This document shows, piece by piece, positions 22,689-30,712 of a stretch of DNA of 47,918 nucleotides (the stretch's first letter is position 1; each line of letters opens with the position of its first letter). The notes beneath the pieces were generated by a model, which did no database searches, was not told the origin of the DNA, and saw only the letters and a program-made list of their open reading frames with translations. The position numbers were made by a program, and so were the translations under genes. The DNA comes from Cellulomonas avistercoris (GTDB lineage Bacteria; Actinomycetota; Actinomycetes; Actinomycetales; Cellulomonadaceae). The stretch lies in NCBI RefSeq assembly GCF_014836445.1, contig NZ_JACSQV010000003.1, positions 231,593 to 279,510 of the forward strand. The letters run 5' to 3'.

Positions 22689-24389
22689 GTGAGTGCGCAG
22701 CCCGGAACCGTGCCTGCGCAGAGCTCAGTGCCTGCGCCGGGAGACTTCGGCGAGCCGTCGGTCGCCCACCACGTCCTCGCGCGTCCGCTCGCGCAGACGT
22801 CGCTGCTGGACGCCGTGCGCGACCTGCGCCGCGACGTCGAGGCCACGACGTTCCCGCTGGAGATCGCGGGGGTCGAGGAGGCGCGGGCGTCGCGTGCGCG
22901 GCTCGTCGACCAGCTCGACGAGCACCTCGTGCCGCGCCTGACGGAGCTCTCCGCGCCGGCCGTCGTGGTCGTCGCCGGGTCGACGGGCGCCGGCAAGTCC
23001 ACCCTCGTGAACTCGCTGGTGGGACGCGAGGTGAGCGCCGCGGGCGTGCTGCGCCCGACCACGCGCGAGCCCGTGCTCGTCCACCACCCGCTCGACGCCG
23101 ACCTGCTGTCGCACCACCCCGTGCTCGACGAGGTCGAGGCCGTCGCCGCGGACACGGTGCCGCGCGGCATCGCGATCCTCGACGCGCCGGACCTCGACTC
23201 CGTCCTGGACTCCAACCGGGACACCGCCCACCGGCTGCTCGAGGCGGCCGACCTGTGGCTCTTCGTCACGACCGCGTCCCGCTACGGCGACGCCCTGCCG
23301 TGGCAGGTGCTGCGCTCGGCCGTCGAGCGCAGCACGTCCGTCGCGATGGTGCTCAACCGGGTGCCCGCCGCGTCCCTGCCGACCGTGCGCGGCGACCTGC
23401 TCGAGCGCCTGCGCGCGCACGGCCTGGCGGGGTCGCCCCTGTTCGTCATCCCGGACGTCGGCCCCCACTCCGGCCCGCTGACGACCGCGGTCGTCGCTCC
23501 CGTCCTGCGCTGGCTCACCATGCTCGCCGGCCCGGACCGCGCCCGCACGGTCGTCGCCCGCACGCTGCGCGGCTCGCTCGCCGCCCTGCGGCCGTGGGTC
23601 GACGAGCTCGCGGAGGCCGTGCAGGACCAGGCCGCCGCGGCGGCCCGCATCGCGCGGACGCTCGACGACGCGACGACGGCCCCGGGTGACGCGGCGGCCG
23701 AGACGGTGCGTGCCGGTGCCGTGGCCGACGGGGCGGTGCGGGCGCGCTGGGCCGAGCTGGTCGCCAAGGGTGCGCCCTTCGCGCGGCTCGTGCGTCGCTC
23801 GGGCCGGGTGCGCGGCTCGGGGCGGACCGCACGTGCGCGCACGGCGGCCGTCGCACCGCTGCTCAGGGACCTCACCGAGTCGACGACCTCCGCGCTCACG
23901 GCCGTCGGGCTGCGGGGGAGCGCGGCGCTCCGCGCGGCGCTCACGGGGCCGACCGCGCCTCCCGGTGGTGCGTCGGTGCTCGCGCGCTGGCCCGACGGCG
24001 ACGCCTCGCGGGCCGCCGCCGCCGAGCGCGCCGCGCGCGCCTGGACGGGCGAGGGTGCGCGCCTCGTGCGCGTCGTCCTGGCCGGCAGCGGGGCCGACGC
24101 CCGGCGTCGCGCGCAGGTCGGGAAAGCCGTCGGCGAGGACGCCCTGGCAGCGATGGTGCTCGCGGCCGCCGCCGGCGTCGACGAGGCGTCGCAGGCCGTC
24201 CGCACCCTGCTGGGCGATGCCGGCGACGACGTCGTGTCGACGCTGCGCGAGGACCTGGTGCGCCGCGCGCGTGCGCAGGTGGACCTCGAGCGGACCATCG
24301 CCGACCGCACCCTCGACGACCCGGACCTCGCAGCCGACGCCTCGTCGCGCCTGCGCCTGCGCCTCGCCGTCCTCAAGGGGCTCACGTGA
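22689..24389 (+). CDS. Dynamin-like/YfjP-type GTPase A1
   Basis: The protein is 566 residues. A helical leader (SLLDAVRDLRRDVEATTFPLEIAGVEEARA) precedes the G domain: P-loop GSTGAGKSTLVNSL (about 97-110), switch region VLRPTTREPVLVHHP, G3 DAPDLDS, and a G4 position reading VLNRVP instead of NKxD. The C-terminal half is Ala/Arg-rich helical, and only a degenerate trace (GKAVGEDALAAMVLAAAAGVDE) marks where paralogue B1 has a membrane hairpin, so A1 is probably soluble. The GTG start follows a consensus leaderless promoter. It overlaps A2 by 4 bases. Tandem dynamin-like GTPases act in membrane remodelling or septation in other actinobacteria, but the role here is inferred only. Confidence 0.83.
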   Translation: MSAQPGTVPAQSSVPAPGDFGEPSVAHHVLARPLAQTSLLDAVRDLRRDVEATTFPLEIAGVEEARASRARLVDQLDEHLVPRLTELSAPAVVVVAGSTGAGKSTLVNSLVGREVSAAGVLRPTTREPVLVHHPLDADLLSHHPVLDEVEAVAADTVPRGIAILDAPDLDSVLDSNRDTAHRLLEAADLWLFVTTASRYGDALPWQVLRSAVERSTSVAMVLNRVPAASLPTVRGDLLERLRAHGLAGSPLFVIPDVGPHSGPLTTAVVAPVLRWLTMLAGPDRARTVVARTLRGSLAALRPWVDELAEAVQDQAAAAARIARTLDDATTAPGDAAAETVRAGAVADGAVRARWAELVAKGAPFARLVRRSGRVRGSGRTARARTAAVAPLLRDLTESTTSALTAVGLRGSAALRAALTGPTAPPGGASVLARWPDGDASRAAAAERAARAWTGEGARLVRVVLAGSGADARRRAQVGKAVGEDALAAMVLAAAAGVDEASQAVRTLLGDAGDDVVSTLREDLVRRARAQVDLERTIADRTLDDPDLAADASSRLRLRLAVLKGLT

Positions 24390-25996
24390 GCGACGACCCG
24401 ACCAGCACCACGACCATCCCCGTCGTCGACGGCGGCGACGGACCCACGCGCGACGTCCGCGTCGAGCCGCGGGCCGCGTCGCAGGGTGCGGTGCGCGGCG
24501 CGACGACCGCCGCGCTCGACGAGCGGGTGGACGCGCTCGACGGCGCGCTGGCCGTCGGCGGCGCCCGGTTCGACCCCGCCGTGGTGGCGCGGGTCGGCGC
24601 GACGATCGAGCGCGTGCGGGAGCGTCTCGCGCTCGGCGTCGACCACACCGTCGTCGCGCTCGCGGGCGGGACGGGGTCCGGCAAGTCGAGCCTCTTCAAC
24701 GCCGTGAGCCGCCTGCAGTTCGCCGACGTGGGTGTGCGCCGCCCGACCACGTCCCGCGTGACCGCGTGCGTGTGGGGCGCCGACGGCGGTCCGCTGCTCG
24801 ACTGGATCGGCGTCGAGCCCGAGCACCGCATCGAGCGCGAGAGCCTGCTCGACGGTGACAGCGAGGCCTCGCTGCGCGGGCTCGTCCTGCTCGACCTGCC
24901 CGACCACGACTCCATCGCGCCCGAGCACCGCGAGGTCGTCGACCGCGTGCTGCCGCAGGTCGACCTGCTGGTGTGGGTCGTCGACCCGCAGAAGTACGCC
25001 GACGACGCCCTGCACTCGGGGTACCTGCGGCGCATGACGGGCCGGGACGCGTCGATGCTGCTCGTCCTCAACCAGGTCGACACCGTGCCGCCCGCCGTGC
25101 GCGGCGACCTCGTGGCCGACGTACGGCGGCTGCTGGTGGAGGACGGGCTGCCCGACGTCGCGGTCCACGAGGTGTCGACGGTGACGGGGGAGGGTGTCGG
25201 TGGGCTGCGCGACGCGCTCGCCGACGCGGTCGCCCGCAGGTCCGTCGCCGCCGTGCACGCCGACGCCGAGATCGCGGACGCGGCGCGCCTGGTGCAGGCG
25301 CAGGTCGCGTCGCGCGAGCCCGCGCCGAGCGCACTGGCCGTCGGGGCCGTCGTCGACCGGCTGTCGTGGGGCGCGGGGGGGGCCGCCGGCGCCCGGGGGG
25401 CGGCGGCCGGGGGGCGGCCCGCCGGGGGGGGGGCGGGCGCCGCGGCCGTCCGCGGTGGTGCGGGCACGCCGCCGCGGCTCGGCGAGGTCCACGCCGACGG
25501 TGTCGGGCTGGCCCGCGCGACGTGGCTCTCGAGCGTCACGCAGGGCCTGCCCCGTCCGTGGGCGGAGGACCTGCGCTCGCGGGTCGCCACCACGGCCGAG
25601 CTGCGGCTCGCGGTGACGGACGCGCTCGCGCACGTCCCTGTCGCGGCACGGCGCTCGCGCGCCGCGACGGTGCTGCTGGTGCTCGCGGCGGTCGCCGGCG
25701 TCGCCGGACTGGCCGGTGCCGGGCTGCTGCTCGCCGACCGCCTCGGGGCGTCCGCGACGTGGCTCGCGCCCGTGGTGCTCGTGTCGGCCGCGCTCGCCCT
25801 GGCTGTGCTGCTGCTCGTGGCGTCGACGGTCGTCCGGCGCCGGGCGGCCCGTACGCGCGGCGCGCGCGTCGTCCAGGACGGGCGGGCCGCCATCGAGTCG
25901 GCCGCGCGGGGGCGCCTGCTGGTGCCGACGCAGGACGTCCTGGCCGAGCACCGGCACGCACGCGAGCTCGCGGCGCGGGCTGTCGGCGAGGGCTGA
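24386..25996 (+). CDS. Membrane-anchored GTPase A2 (contains anomalous G-run segment)
   Basis: The protein is 536 residues. The G domain has P-loop GGTGSGKSSLFNAV (about 93-106), switch VRRPTTSRVTACVWG, G3 DLPDHDS and G4 LNQVD, followed by a helical region and two C-terminal transmembrane helices (VLLVLAAVAGVAGLAGAGLLL and APVVLVSAALALAVLLLVAS). It resembles paralogue B2 over most of its length. Residues about 328-354 (WGAGGAAGARGAAAGG and onward) are Gly/Ala/Arg filler encoded by four long G runs, and the block present in B2 at this place (DAAGVPTVVTAVRRSAV through RWLARLRPDPLRRLHL) is missing. The frame is kept. This could be real divergence or a sequencing or assembly fault. Confidence 0.8.
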   Translation: MSDDPTSTTTIPVVDGGDGPTRDVRVEPRAASQGAVRGATTAALDERVDALDGALAVGGARFDPAVVARVGATIERVRERLALGVDHTVVALAGGTGSGKSSLFNAVSRLQFADVGVRRPTTSRVTACVWGADGGPLLDWIGVEPEHRIERESLLDGDSEASLRGLVLLDLPDHDSIAPEHREVVDRVLPQVDLLVWVVDPQKYADDALHSGYLRRMTGRDASMLLVLNQVDTVPPAVRGDLVADVRRLLVEDGLPDVAVHEVSTVTGEGVGGLRDALADAVARRSVAAVHADAEIADAARLVQAQVASREPAPSALAVGAVVDRLSWGAGGAAGARGAAAGGRPAGGGAGAAAVRGGAGTPPRLGEVHADGVGLARATWLSSVTQGLPRPWAEDLRSRVATTAELRLAVTDALAHVPVAARRSRAATVLLVLAAVAGVAGLAGAGLLLADRLGASATWLAPVVLVSAALALAVLLLVASTVVRRRAARTRGARVVQDGRAAIESAARGRLLVPTQDVLAEHRHARELAARAVGEG

Positions 25997-26160
25997 CGCC
26001 CGCGCGGTCGTCCTCGCGCGCCGTGAGCCGCCCACAGGCTCCGCCGTCGACGCGCTCGTCCACCGATGTGCGTCCGGCCGCCCCGCGCCCTGCCCCCGCC
26101 CGTCGACGATGGCGGCTCGACGCCCCGCGCTCGCGGGGCCACGGCAGACAGGGGACCACG

Positions 26161-26814
26161 ATGGGAACGCACACCCAGGACGTGACGGTCGTCGGATGGG
26201 TCGGCTCCGACCTGCGCACCTACCACCTCGACGGCGTCGGCGGCGTGCCCTACGCGCAGTTCCGGCTCGCCTCCACGCGGCGCGTGCTCGACCGGCAGTC
26301 GGGTGCCTTCCGCGACGGGCCGACGCTGTGGTTCACGGTCAAGGCGTGGCGCGCCGCGGCCGTCAACCTCGACGCGTCCCTCGCGAAGGGCGACCCCGTG
26401 CTCGTCGTCGGGCGGCTCGGTCAGTCGGAGTGGGTCGCGCAGGACGGCGCGCCGCGCTCCGAGCTGGTGCTCGAGGCGCTCGCCGTCGGGCACGACCTGA
26501 GCTTCGGGACCACGAAGTTCCGCAGGAGCCTCGCGGGCCCGCGGCGCGCGCGCGAGGACCAGCAGGAATCGACCCCGCAGGACGACGACCGCGCGCCGGC
26601 GGCCGGCGCCGCGGACGTGGCAGCCGGCTTCACCGACGACCCGTGGGCGTCGCTGGCCGACGCACCGCCGGTCGAGGAGCCGGCCACCGACGAGGCCGAC
26701 GTGGTCGACGTGGTGGACGTCCAGGGCGGCGAGGACGGTCCGCAGGGCGCGGGCACGGCGCCCGGCGGGACCGGTGCCCGGCCGGGCGCTGGTCGGACGC
26801 GGGTGATCGCCTAG
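26161..26814 (+). CDS. ssb: Single-stranded DNA-binding protein paralogue
   Basis: The protein is 217 residues. The N-terminal ~115 residues form an OB fold (DVTVVGWVGSDLRTYHLDG, FRLASTRRVLDRQSGAF, LWFTVKAWRAAAVNLDASLAKGDPVLVVGRL, ELVLEALAVGHDLSFGTTKF). The C-terminal ~100 residues are acidic and disordered-looking, with DDPWASLADAPP around residue 160, but the protein ends GAGRTRVIA and lacks the acidic DDxxPF tip that recruits SSB partners. It is therefore likely an accessory SSB rather than the replicative one. It sits between GTPase A2 and ettA. The 164 bp upstream hold no clear signal. Confidence 0.87.
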   Translation: MGTHTQDVTVVGWVGSDLRTYHLDGVGGVPYAQFRLASTRRVLDRQSGAFRDGPTLWFTVKAWRAAAVNLDASLAKGDPVLVVGRLGQSEWVAQDGAPRSELVLEALAVGHDLSFGTTKFRRSLAGPRRAREDQQESTPQDDDRAPAAGAADVAAGFTDDPWASLADAPPVEEPATDEADVVDVVDVQGGEDGPQGAGTAPGGTGARPGAGRTRVIA

Positions 26815-26951
26815 GCTGGTGGATCGGCACCCGGCGCCCGCGGCCGGGCGGTGACGGCGCGACACCCTGCACGCACCTCGTGTGCGTCCAGGGGCCGCGC
26901 GCCCCCGCCTCCGCGGCACCACAGAACCTACGAGGAGCGGACGAGCACTCA

Positions 26952-28634
26952 GTGGCTGAGTTCATCTACACCATGTACAAGGCGCGCAAGGCGCACGGCG
27001 ACAAGGTCATCCTCGACGACGTCTCCCTCAACTTCCTGCCCGGCGCCAAGATCGGCGTCGTCGGCCCCAACGGCGCGGGCAAGTCCACGATCCTCAAGAT
27101 CATGGCCGGGCTCGACCAGCCGTCGAACGGCGAGGCGCGTCTCGCGCCCGGGTACACGGTCGGCATCCTGCAGCAGGAGCCGCCGCTGAACGAGGAGAAG
27201 ACGGTCCTCGGCAACGTCGAGGAGGGCGTCGCCGAGATCAAGGGCAAGCTCGACCGCTACAACGAGATCTCCGCGCTGATGGCGGACCCCGACGCCGACT
27301 TCGACACGCTGCTGGCCGAGATGGGTCAGCTGCAGGAGGCCATCGACGCGGCCGACGCGTGGGACCTCGACGCCCAGCTCGAGCAGGCGATGGACGCGCT
27401 GCGGTGCCCGCCGCCGGACGCGGACGTCACCGTGCTGTCCGGTGGTGAGCGTCGCCGGGTCGCCCTGTGCAAGCTCCTCCTGGAGAAGCCCGACCTGCTG
27501 CTCCTCGACGAGCCCACGAACCACCTGGACGCCGAGAGCGTGCTGTGGCTCGAGGCGCACCTCAAGGACTACCCGGGCGCCATCCTGGCCGTCACCCACG
27601 ACCGGTACTTCCTCGACCACGTGGCCGAGTGGATCTGCGAGGTCGACCGGGGACGTCTGTACCCGTACGAGGGCAACTACTCGACGTACCTGGAGAAGAA
27701 GGGCGAGCGCCTCGCCATCCAGGGCAAGAAGGACGCCAAGCTCGCCAAGCGTCTCAAGGACGAGCTCGAGTGGGTGCGGTCCAACGCCAAGGGCCGCCAG
27801 ACCAAGTCCAAGTCGCGCCTGGCGCGCTACGAGGAGATGGCCGCCGAGGCGGACCGCACGCGCAAGCTCGACTTCGAGGAGATCCAGATCCCGCCGGGCC
27901 CGCGCCTGGGCTCGATCGTGCTCGAGGCGTCGAACCTCGAGAAGGGCTTCGACGGCCGCGTCCTCATCGACGGGCTCAGCTTCACGCTGCCGCGCAACGG
28001 CATCGTCGGCGTGATCGGCCCCAACGGTGTCGGCAAGACGACGCTGTTCAAGACGATCGTCGGCCTCGAGCCGCTCGACGGCGGTGACCTCAAGGTCGGC
28101 GAGACCGTCTCGATCTCCTACGTCGACCAGTCCCGCGGTGGCATCGACCCGAAGAAGACGCTGTTCGAGGTCGTCTCCGACGGGCTCGACTTCCTCAAGG
28201 TCGGCAACGTCGAGATGCCGTCGCGCGCCTACGTCGCCGCGTTCGGCTTCAAGGGGCCGGACCAGCAGAAGCCCGCGGGCGTGCTGTCCGGTGGTGAGCG
28301 CAACCGCCTGAACCTCGCGCTCACGCTCAAGCAGGGCGGCAACCTGCTGCTGCTCGACGAGCCGACCAACGACCTCGACGTCGAGACGCTCGGCTCGCTC
28401 GAGAACGCGCTGCTCGAGTTCCCCGGCTGCGCCGTGGTGGTCTCCCACGACCGGTGGTTCCTCGACCGCGTCGCGACGCACATCCTGGCGTACGAGGGCA
28501 CCGCGGAGAACCCGGGCAACTGGTACTGGTTCGAGGGCAACTTCGCGTCGTACGAGGAGAACAAGGTCCAGCGCCTCGGCCCCGACGCCGCACGTCCCCA
28601 CCGCGTGACGTACCGCAAGCTGCGCCGCGACTGA
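26952..28634 (+). CDS. ettA: Energy-dependent translational throttle protein EttA (ABC-F)
   Basis: This cytoplasmic ABC-F protein binds the ribosomal E site and gates elongation according to the ATP/ADP ratio. The 560-residue length is normal. Domain 1 has GPNGAGKSTILKIMAGLDQP, signature LSGGERRRVALCKLLL and LLLLDEPTNHLDAESV. The arm and linker segment EWVRSNAKGRQTKSKSRLARYEEM is the EttA hallmark. Domain 2 has GPNGVGKTTLFKTIVG, VLSGGERNRLNLA and LLLLDEPTNDLDVETL. The start is GTG 26952 with the normal AEFIYTMYKARKAHGDKVIL. Codon usage shows more Lys/AAG than its neighbours, as expected for a conserved translation factor. A perfect terminator follows. Confidence 0.97.
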   Translation: MAEFIYTMYKARKAHGDKVILDDVSLNFLPGAKIGVVGPNGAGKSTILKIMAGLDQPSNGEARLAPGYTVGILQQEPPLNEEKTVLGNVEEGVAEIKGKLDRYNEISALMADPDADFDTLLAEMGQLQEAIDAADAWDLDAQLEQAMDALRCPPPDADVTVLSGGERRRVALCKLLLEKPDLLLLDEPTNHLDAESVLWLEAHLKDYPGAILAVTHDRYFLDHVAEWICEVDRGRLYPYEGNYSTYLEKKGERLAIQGKKDAKLAKRLKDELEWVRSNAKGRQTKSKSRLARYEEMAAEADRTRKLDFEEIQIPPGPRLGSIVLEASNLEKGFDGRVLIDGLSFTLPRNGIVGVIGPNGVGKTTLFKTIVGLEPLDGGDLKVGETVSISYVDQSRGGIDPKKTLFEVVSDGLDFLKVGNVEMPSRAYVAAFGFKGPDQQKPAGVLSGGERNRLNLALTLKQGGNLLLLDEPTNDLDVETLGSLENALLEFPGCAVVVSHDRWFLDRVATHILAYEGTAENPGNWYWFEGNFASYEENKVQRLGPDAARPHRVTYRKLRRD

Positions 28635-28643
28635 CACGGCCCT

Positions 28644-28680
28644 GCGACGGCCCGGACGAGCACCTCGTCCGGGCCGTCGC
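28644..28680 (+). terminator. Strong hairpin terminator after ettA
   Basis: A perfect 17-bp stem, GCGACGGCCCGGACGAG and complement, has loop CAC and starts 10 nt after the ettA stop. It separates ettA from GTPase module B. Confidence 0.9.
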
Positions 28681-28722
28681 CGTGTGCGGCGGGGTCGACA
28701 GGTGGTCGGACCGCGTGTCGGG

Positions 28723-28728
28723 CAGACT
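28723..28728 (+). promoter_or_regulatory. -10-like CAGACT for GTPase module B
   Basis: CAGACT ends 7 nt before ATG 28736. The same hexamer and spacing precede the SDR gene at 34665. Confidence 0.42.
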
Positions 28729-28735
28729 GACGGGC

Positions 28736-30712
28736 ATGACGGAGCCCGAGGTCGACGACACGACAGAGCCCGAGGTCAGCGGCTCGTCCGTGACGTTCGA
28801 CGGGGCGGTGAGCGGCCTGCTCGACGCGCTCGAGCGTCTGCAGCAGCGGCTCGCGACGCTCGCGCTCCCGCTCGAGGCGCCCGGCGTCGCCGAGGCGCGG
28901 GCCGACCGGGCGGCCGCGCTCGCGCAGCTCGACGACTACCTCCTCCCACGCCTGCGCGCACGGTCGGCGCCGCTGCTCGTCGTCGTCGGCGGGTCCACCG
29001 GTGCCGGCAAGTCGACCCTCGTCAACTCGCTCCTGGGCGTCCAGGTGTCGGCCCCCGGTGTGCTGCGCCCCACCACCCGGGCTCCCGTCCTCGTGCACCA
29101 CCCGCTCGACGAGCGCTGGTACTCGACCGACCGCGTCCTGCCGGGTCTCGCACGTCTCACCGCCGCGCCCGCGACGGGCGACGCACCCGCGGGCAGCGGT
29201 GCCGCCGATCCCGCGCGGGCCCTGCGGCTCGTCCCGTCGCCCGCGCTGCCGCGCGGGCTGGCGCTGCTCGACGCGCCCGACGTCGACTCGGTCGACGTCG
29301 CCAACCGGCGCCTCGCCGCGCAGCTGCTCGACGCGGCGGACCTGTGGCTCTTCGTCACGACCGCGGCGCGGTACGCCGACGCCGTCCCCTGGGACCTGCT
29401 GCTCCGCGCGGCGCAGCGGCACGCGCAGGTCGCGCTCGTCGTCGACCGCGTCGACCCGGGGACCGAGGAGGTCGCCGCCGACCTGCGGCGGATGATGGAC
29501 GAGAACGGCCTGCCGGACGCCCGGCTGTTCCTCGTCCCCGAGTCCCCGCTGGTCGACGGGCTGCTGCCCGAGTCGGCCGTGGCCGACGTCGCGGCGTGGC
29601 TCACGGCGCTGGGCGCCGACGCTCCGGCGCGTGAGGCGGTCGCGCTCGCCACCCGGGACGGCGTGGTCGGTGACCTGGCCCGGCGTGCCCAGGTGCTCGC
29701 GGACGCGGCCGACGTGCAGGTCGCGACCGACCGCCGGCTGCGCGAGGTCGTGGCGGCCGCCTACGCCGACGCGGCGACGCACGTGCAGCTCGCGACGTCC
29801 GACGGCGCGATGCTGCGCGGCGAGGTCCTCGCCCGCTGGCAGGAGTTCGTCGGGACGGGTGAGCTGCTGCGCTCGGTCGAGCAGGGTGTCGGCCGGCTGC
29901 GCGACGCGGTCACGGCGTTCTTCCGCGGCACGCCGACGCAGGCGCCGCGCGTCGAGCAGGCGATCGCGCACGGCCTGACGGCTGTGGTGCTCGACGCCGC
30001 CGACGCGGCCGCCGAGCGCACGCACGCCGCGTGGCGCGGCGACCCCGCGGGTGCTGCGCTGCTCCCGGGTCTGGACCTGGCGCGTGCGTCCACGACCCTG
30101 CGGGCCGAGGTCGACGCGCAGGTGCGCGGGTGGCAGGCGGACGTGCTGGACCTGGTGCGCGAGCAGGGCGAGTCCCGGCGGGGGACCGCCCGCTACCTGT
30201 CGTTCGGCGTCAACGCGGCCGGCGTGAGCCTCATGGTGCTCGCCTTCGCGTCGACGGGCGGCCTGACGGGCATCGAGGTGGGCATCGCGGGCGGCACCGC
30301 GGTCGTCGCGCAGAAGCTCCTCGAGGCGGTCTTCGGGGACGACGCGGTCCGGCGGCTGACGACCTACGCGCGGGAACGCCTCGACGCACGTGTCGAGGGC
30401 GTGCTCGCGCGTGAGGCGGAGCGGTACACCGCGCAGCTCGACGCGCTCGGTTCCGCCGACGTCGACGGGGCCGCGCTGCGCGCCGCGGGCCGGGACGTCG
30501 AGCGGGCGGCGAGCGCCGAGCGGTCCGTGCGTCCCGAGCTGGCCACCGGGGAGGCTCCCGCGGTGAGCAACGCGCTGCGCGGCGCCGGGGCGTCCACCGG
30601 TGCCGGCCGCGCGGGACGTGACGCGCCGCACGCAGCGGACCCGCAGGGCCCCGACGCACGGCGGCCCGGGTTCTGGCGCCGGCTGCTCGGCGGGACGCAG
30701 GACGGCGCATGA
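28736..30712 (+). CDS. Dynamin-like membrane GTPase B1
   Basis: The protein is 658 residues, a paralogue of A1. The leader GLLDALERLQQRLATLALPLEAPGVAEAR matches that of A1. The G domain has P-loop GSTGAGKSTLVNSLLG (about 85-100), VLRPTTRAPVLVHHPLDERWY, G3 DAPDVDS, the shared DLWLFVTTAARYADAVPWDLL block and G4-like VVDRVD. A hydrophobic hairpin at about residues 490-530 (FGVNAAGVSLMVLAFASTGG, GIEVGIAGGTAVVAQKLLEAVF) resembles the membrane paddle of bacterial dynamin-like proteins and is absent from A1. The last ~100 residues are low complexity and end FWRRLLGGTQDGA. It overlaps B2 by 4 bases (ATGA). Confidence 0.85.
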   Translation: MTEPEVDDTTEPEVSGSSVTFDGAVSGLLDALERLQQRLATLALPLEAPGVAEARADRAAALAQLDDYLLPRLRARSAPLLVVVGGSTGAGKSTLVNSLLGVQVSAPGVLRPTTRAPVLVHHPLDERWYSTDRVLPGLARLTAAPATGDAPAGSGAADPARALRLVPSPALPRGLALLDAPDVDSVDVANRRLAAQLLDAADLWLFVTTAARYADAVPWDLLLRAAQRHAQVALVVDRVDPGTEEVAADLRRMMDENGLPDARLFLVPESPLVDGLLPESAVADVAAWLTALGADAPAREAVALATRDGVVGDLARRAQVLADAADVQVATDRRLREVVAAAYADAATHVQLATSDGAMLRGEVLARWQEFVGTGELLRSVEQGVGRLRDAVTAFFRGTPTQAPRVEQAIAHGLTAVVLDAADAAAERTHAAWRGDPAGAALLPGLDLARASTTLRAEVDAQVRGWQADVLDLVREQGESRRGTARYLSFGVNAAGVSLMVLAFASTGGLTGIEVGIAGGTAVVAQKLLEAVFGDDAVRRLTTYARERLDARVEGVLAREAERYTAQLDALGSADVDGAALRAAGRDVERAASAERSVRPELATGEAPAVSNALRGAGASTGAGRAGRDAPHAADPQGPDARRPGFWRRLLGGTQDGA

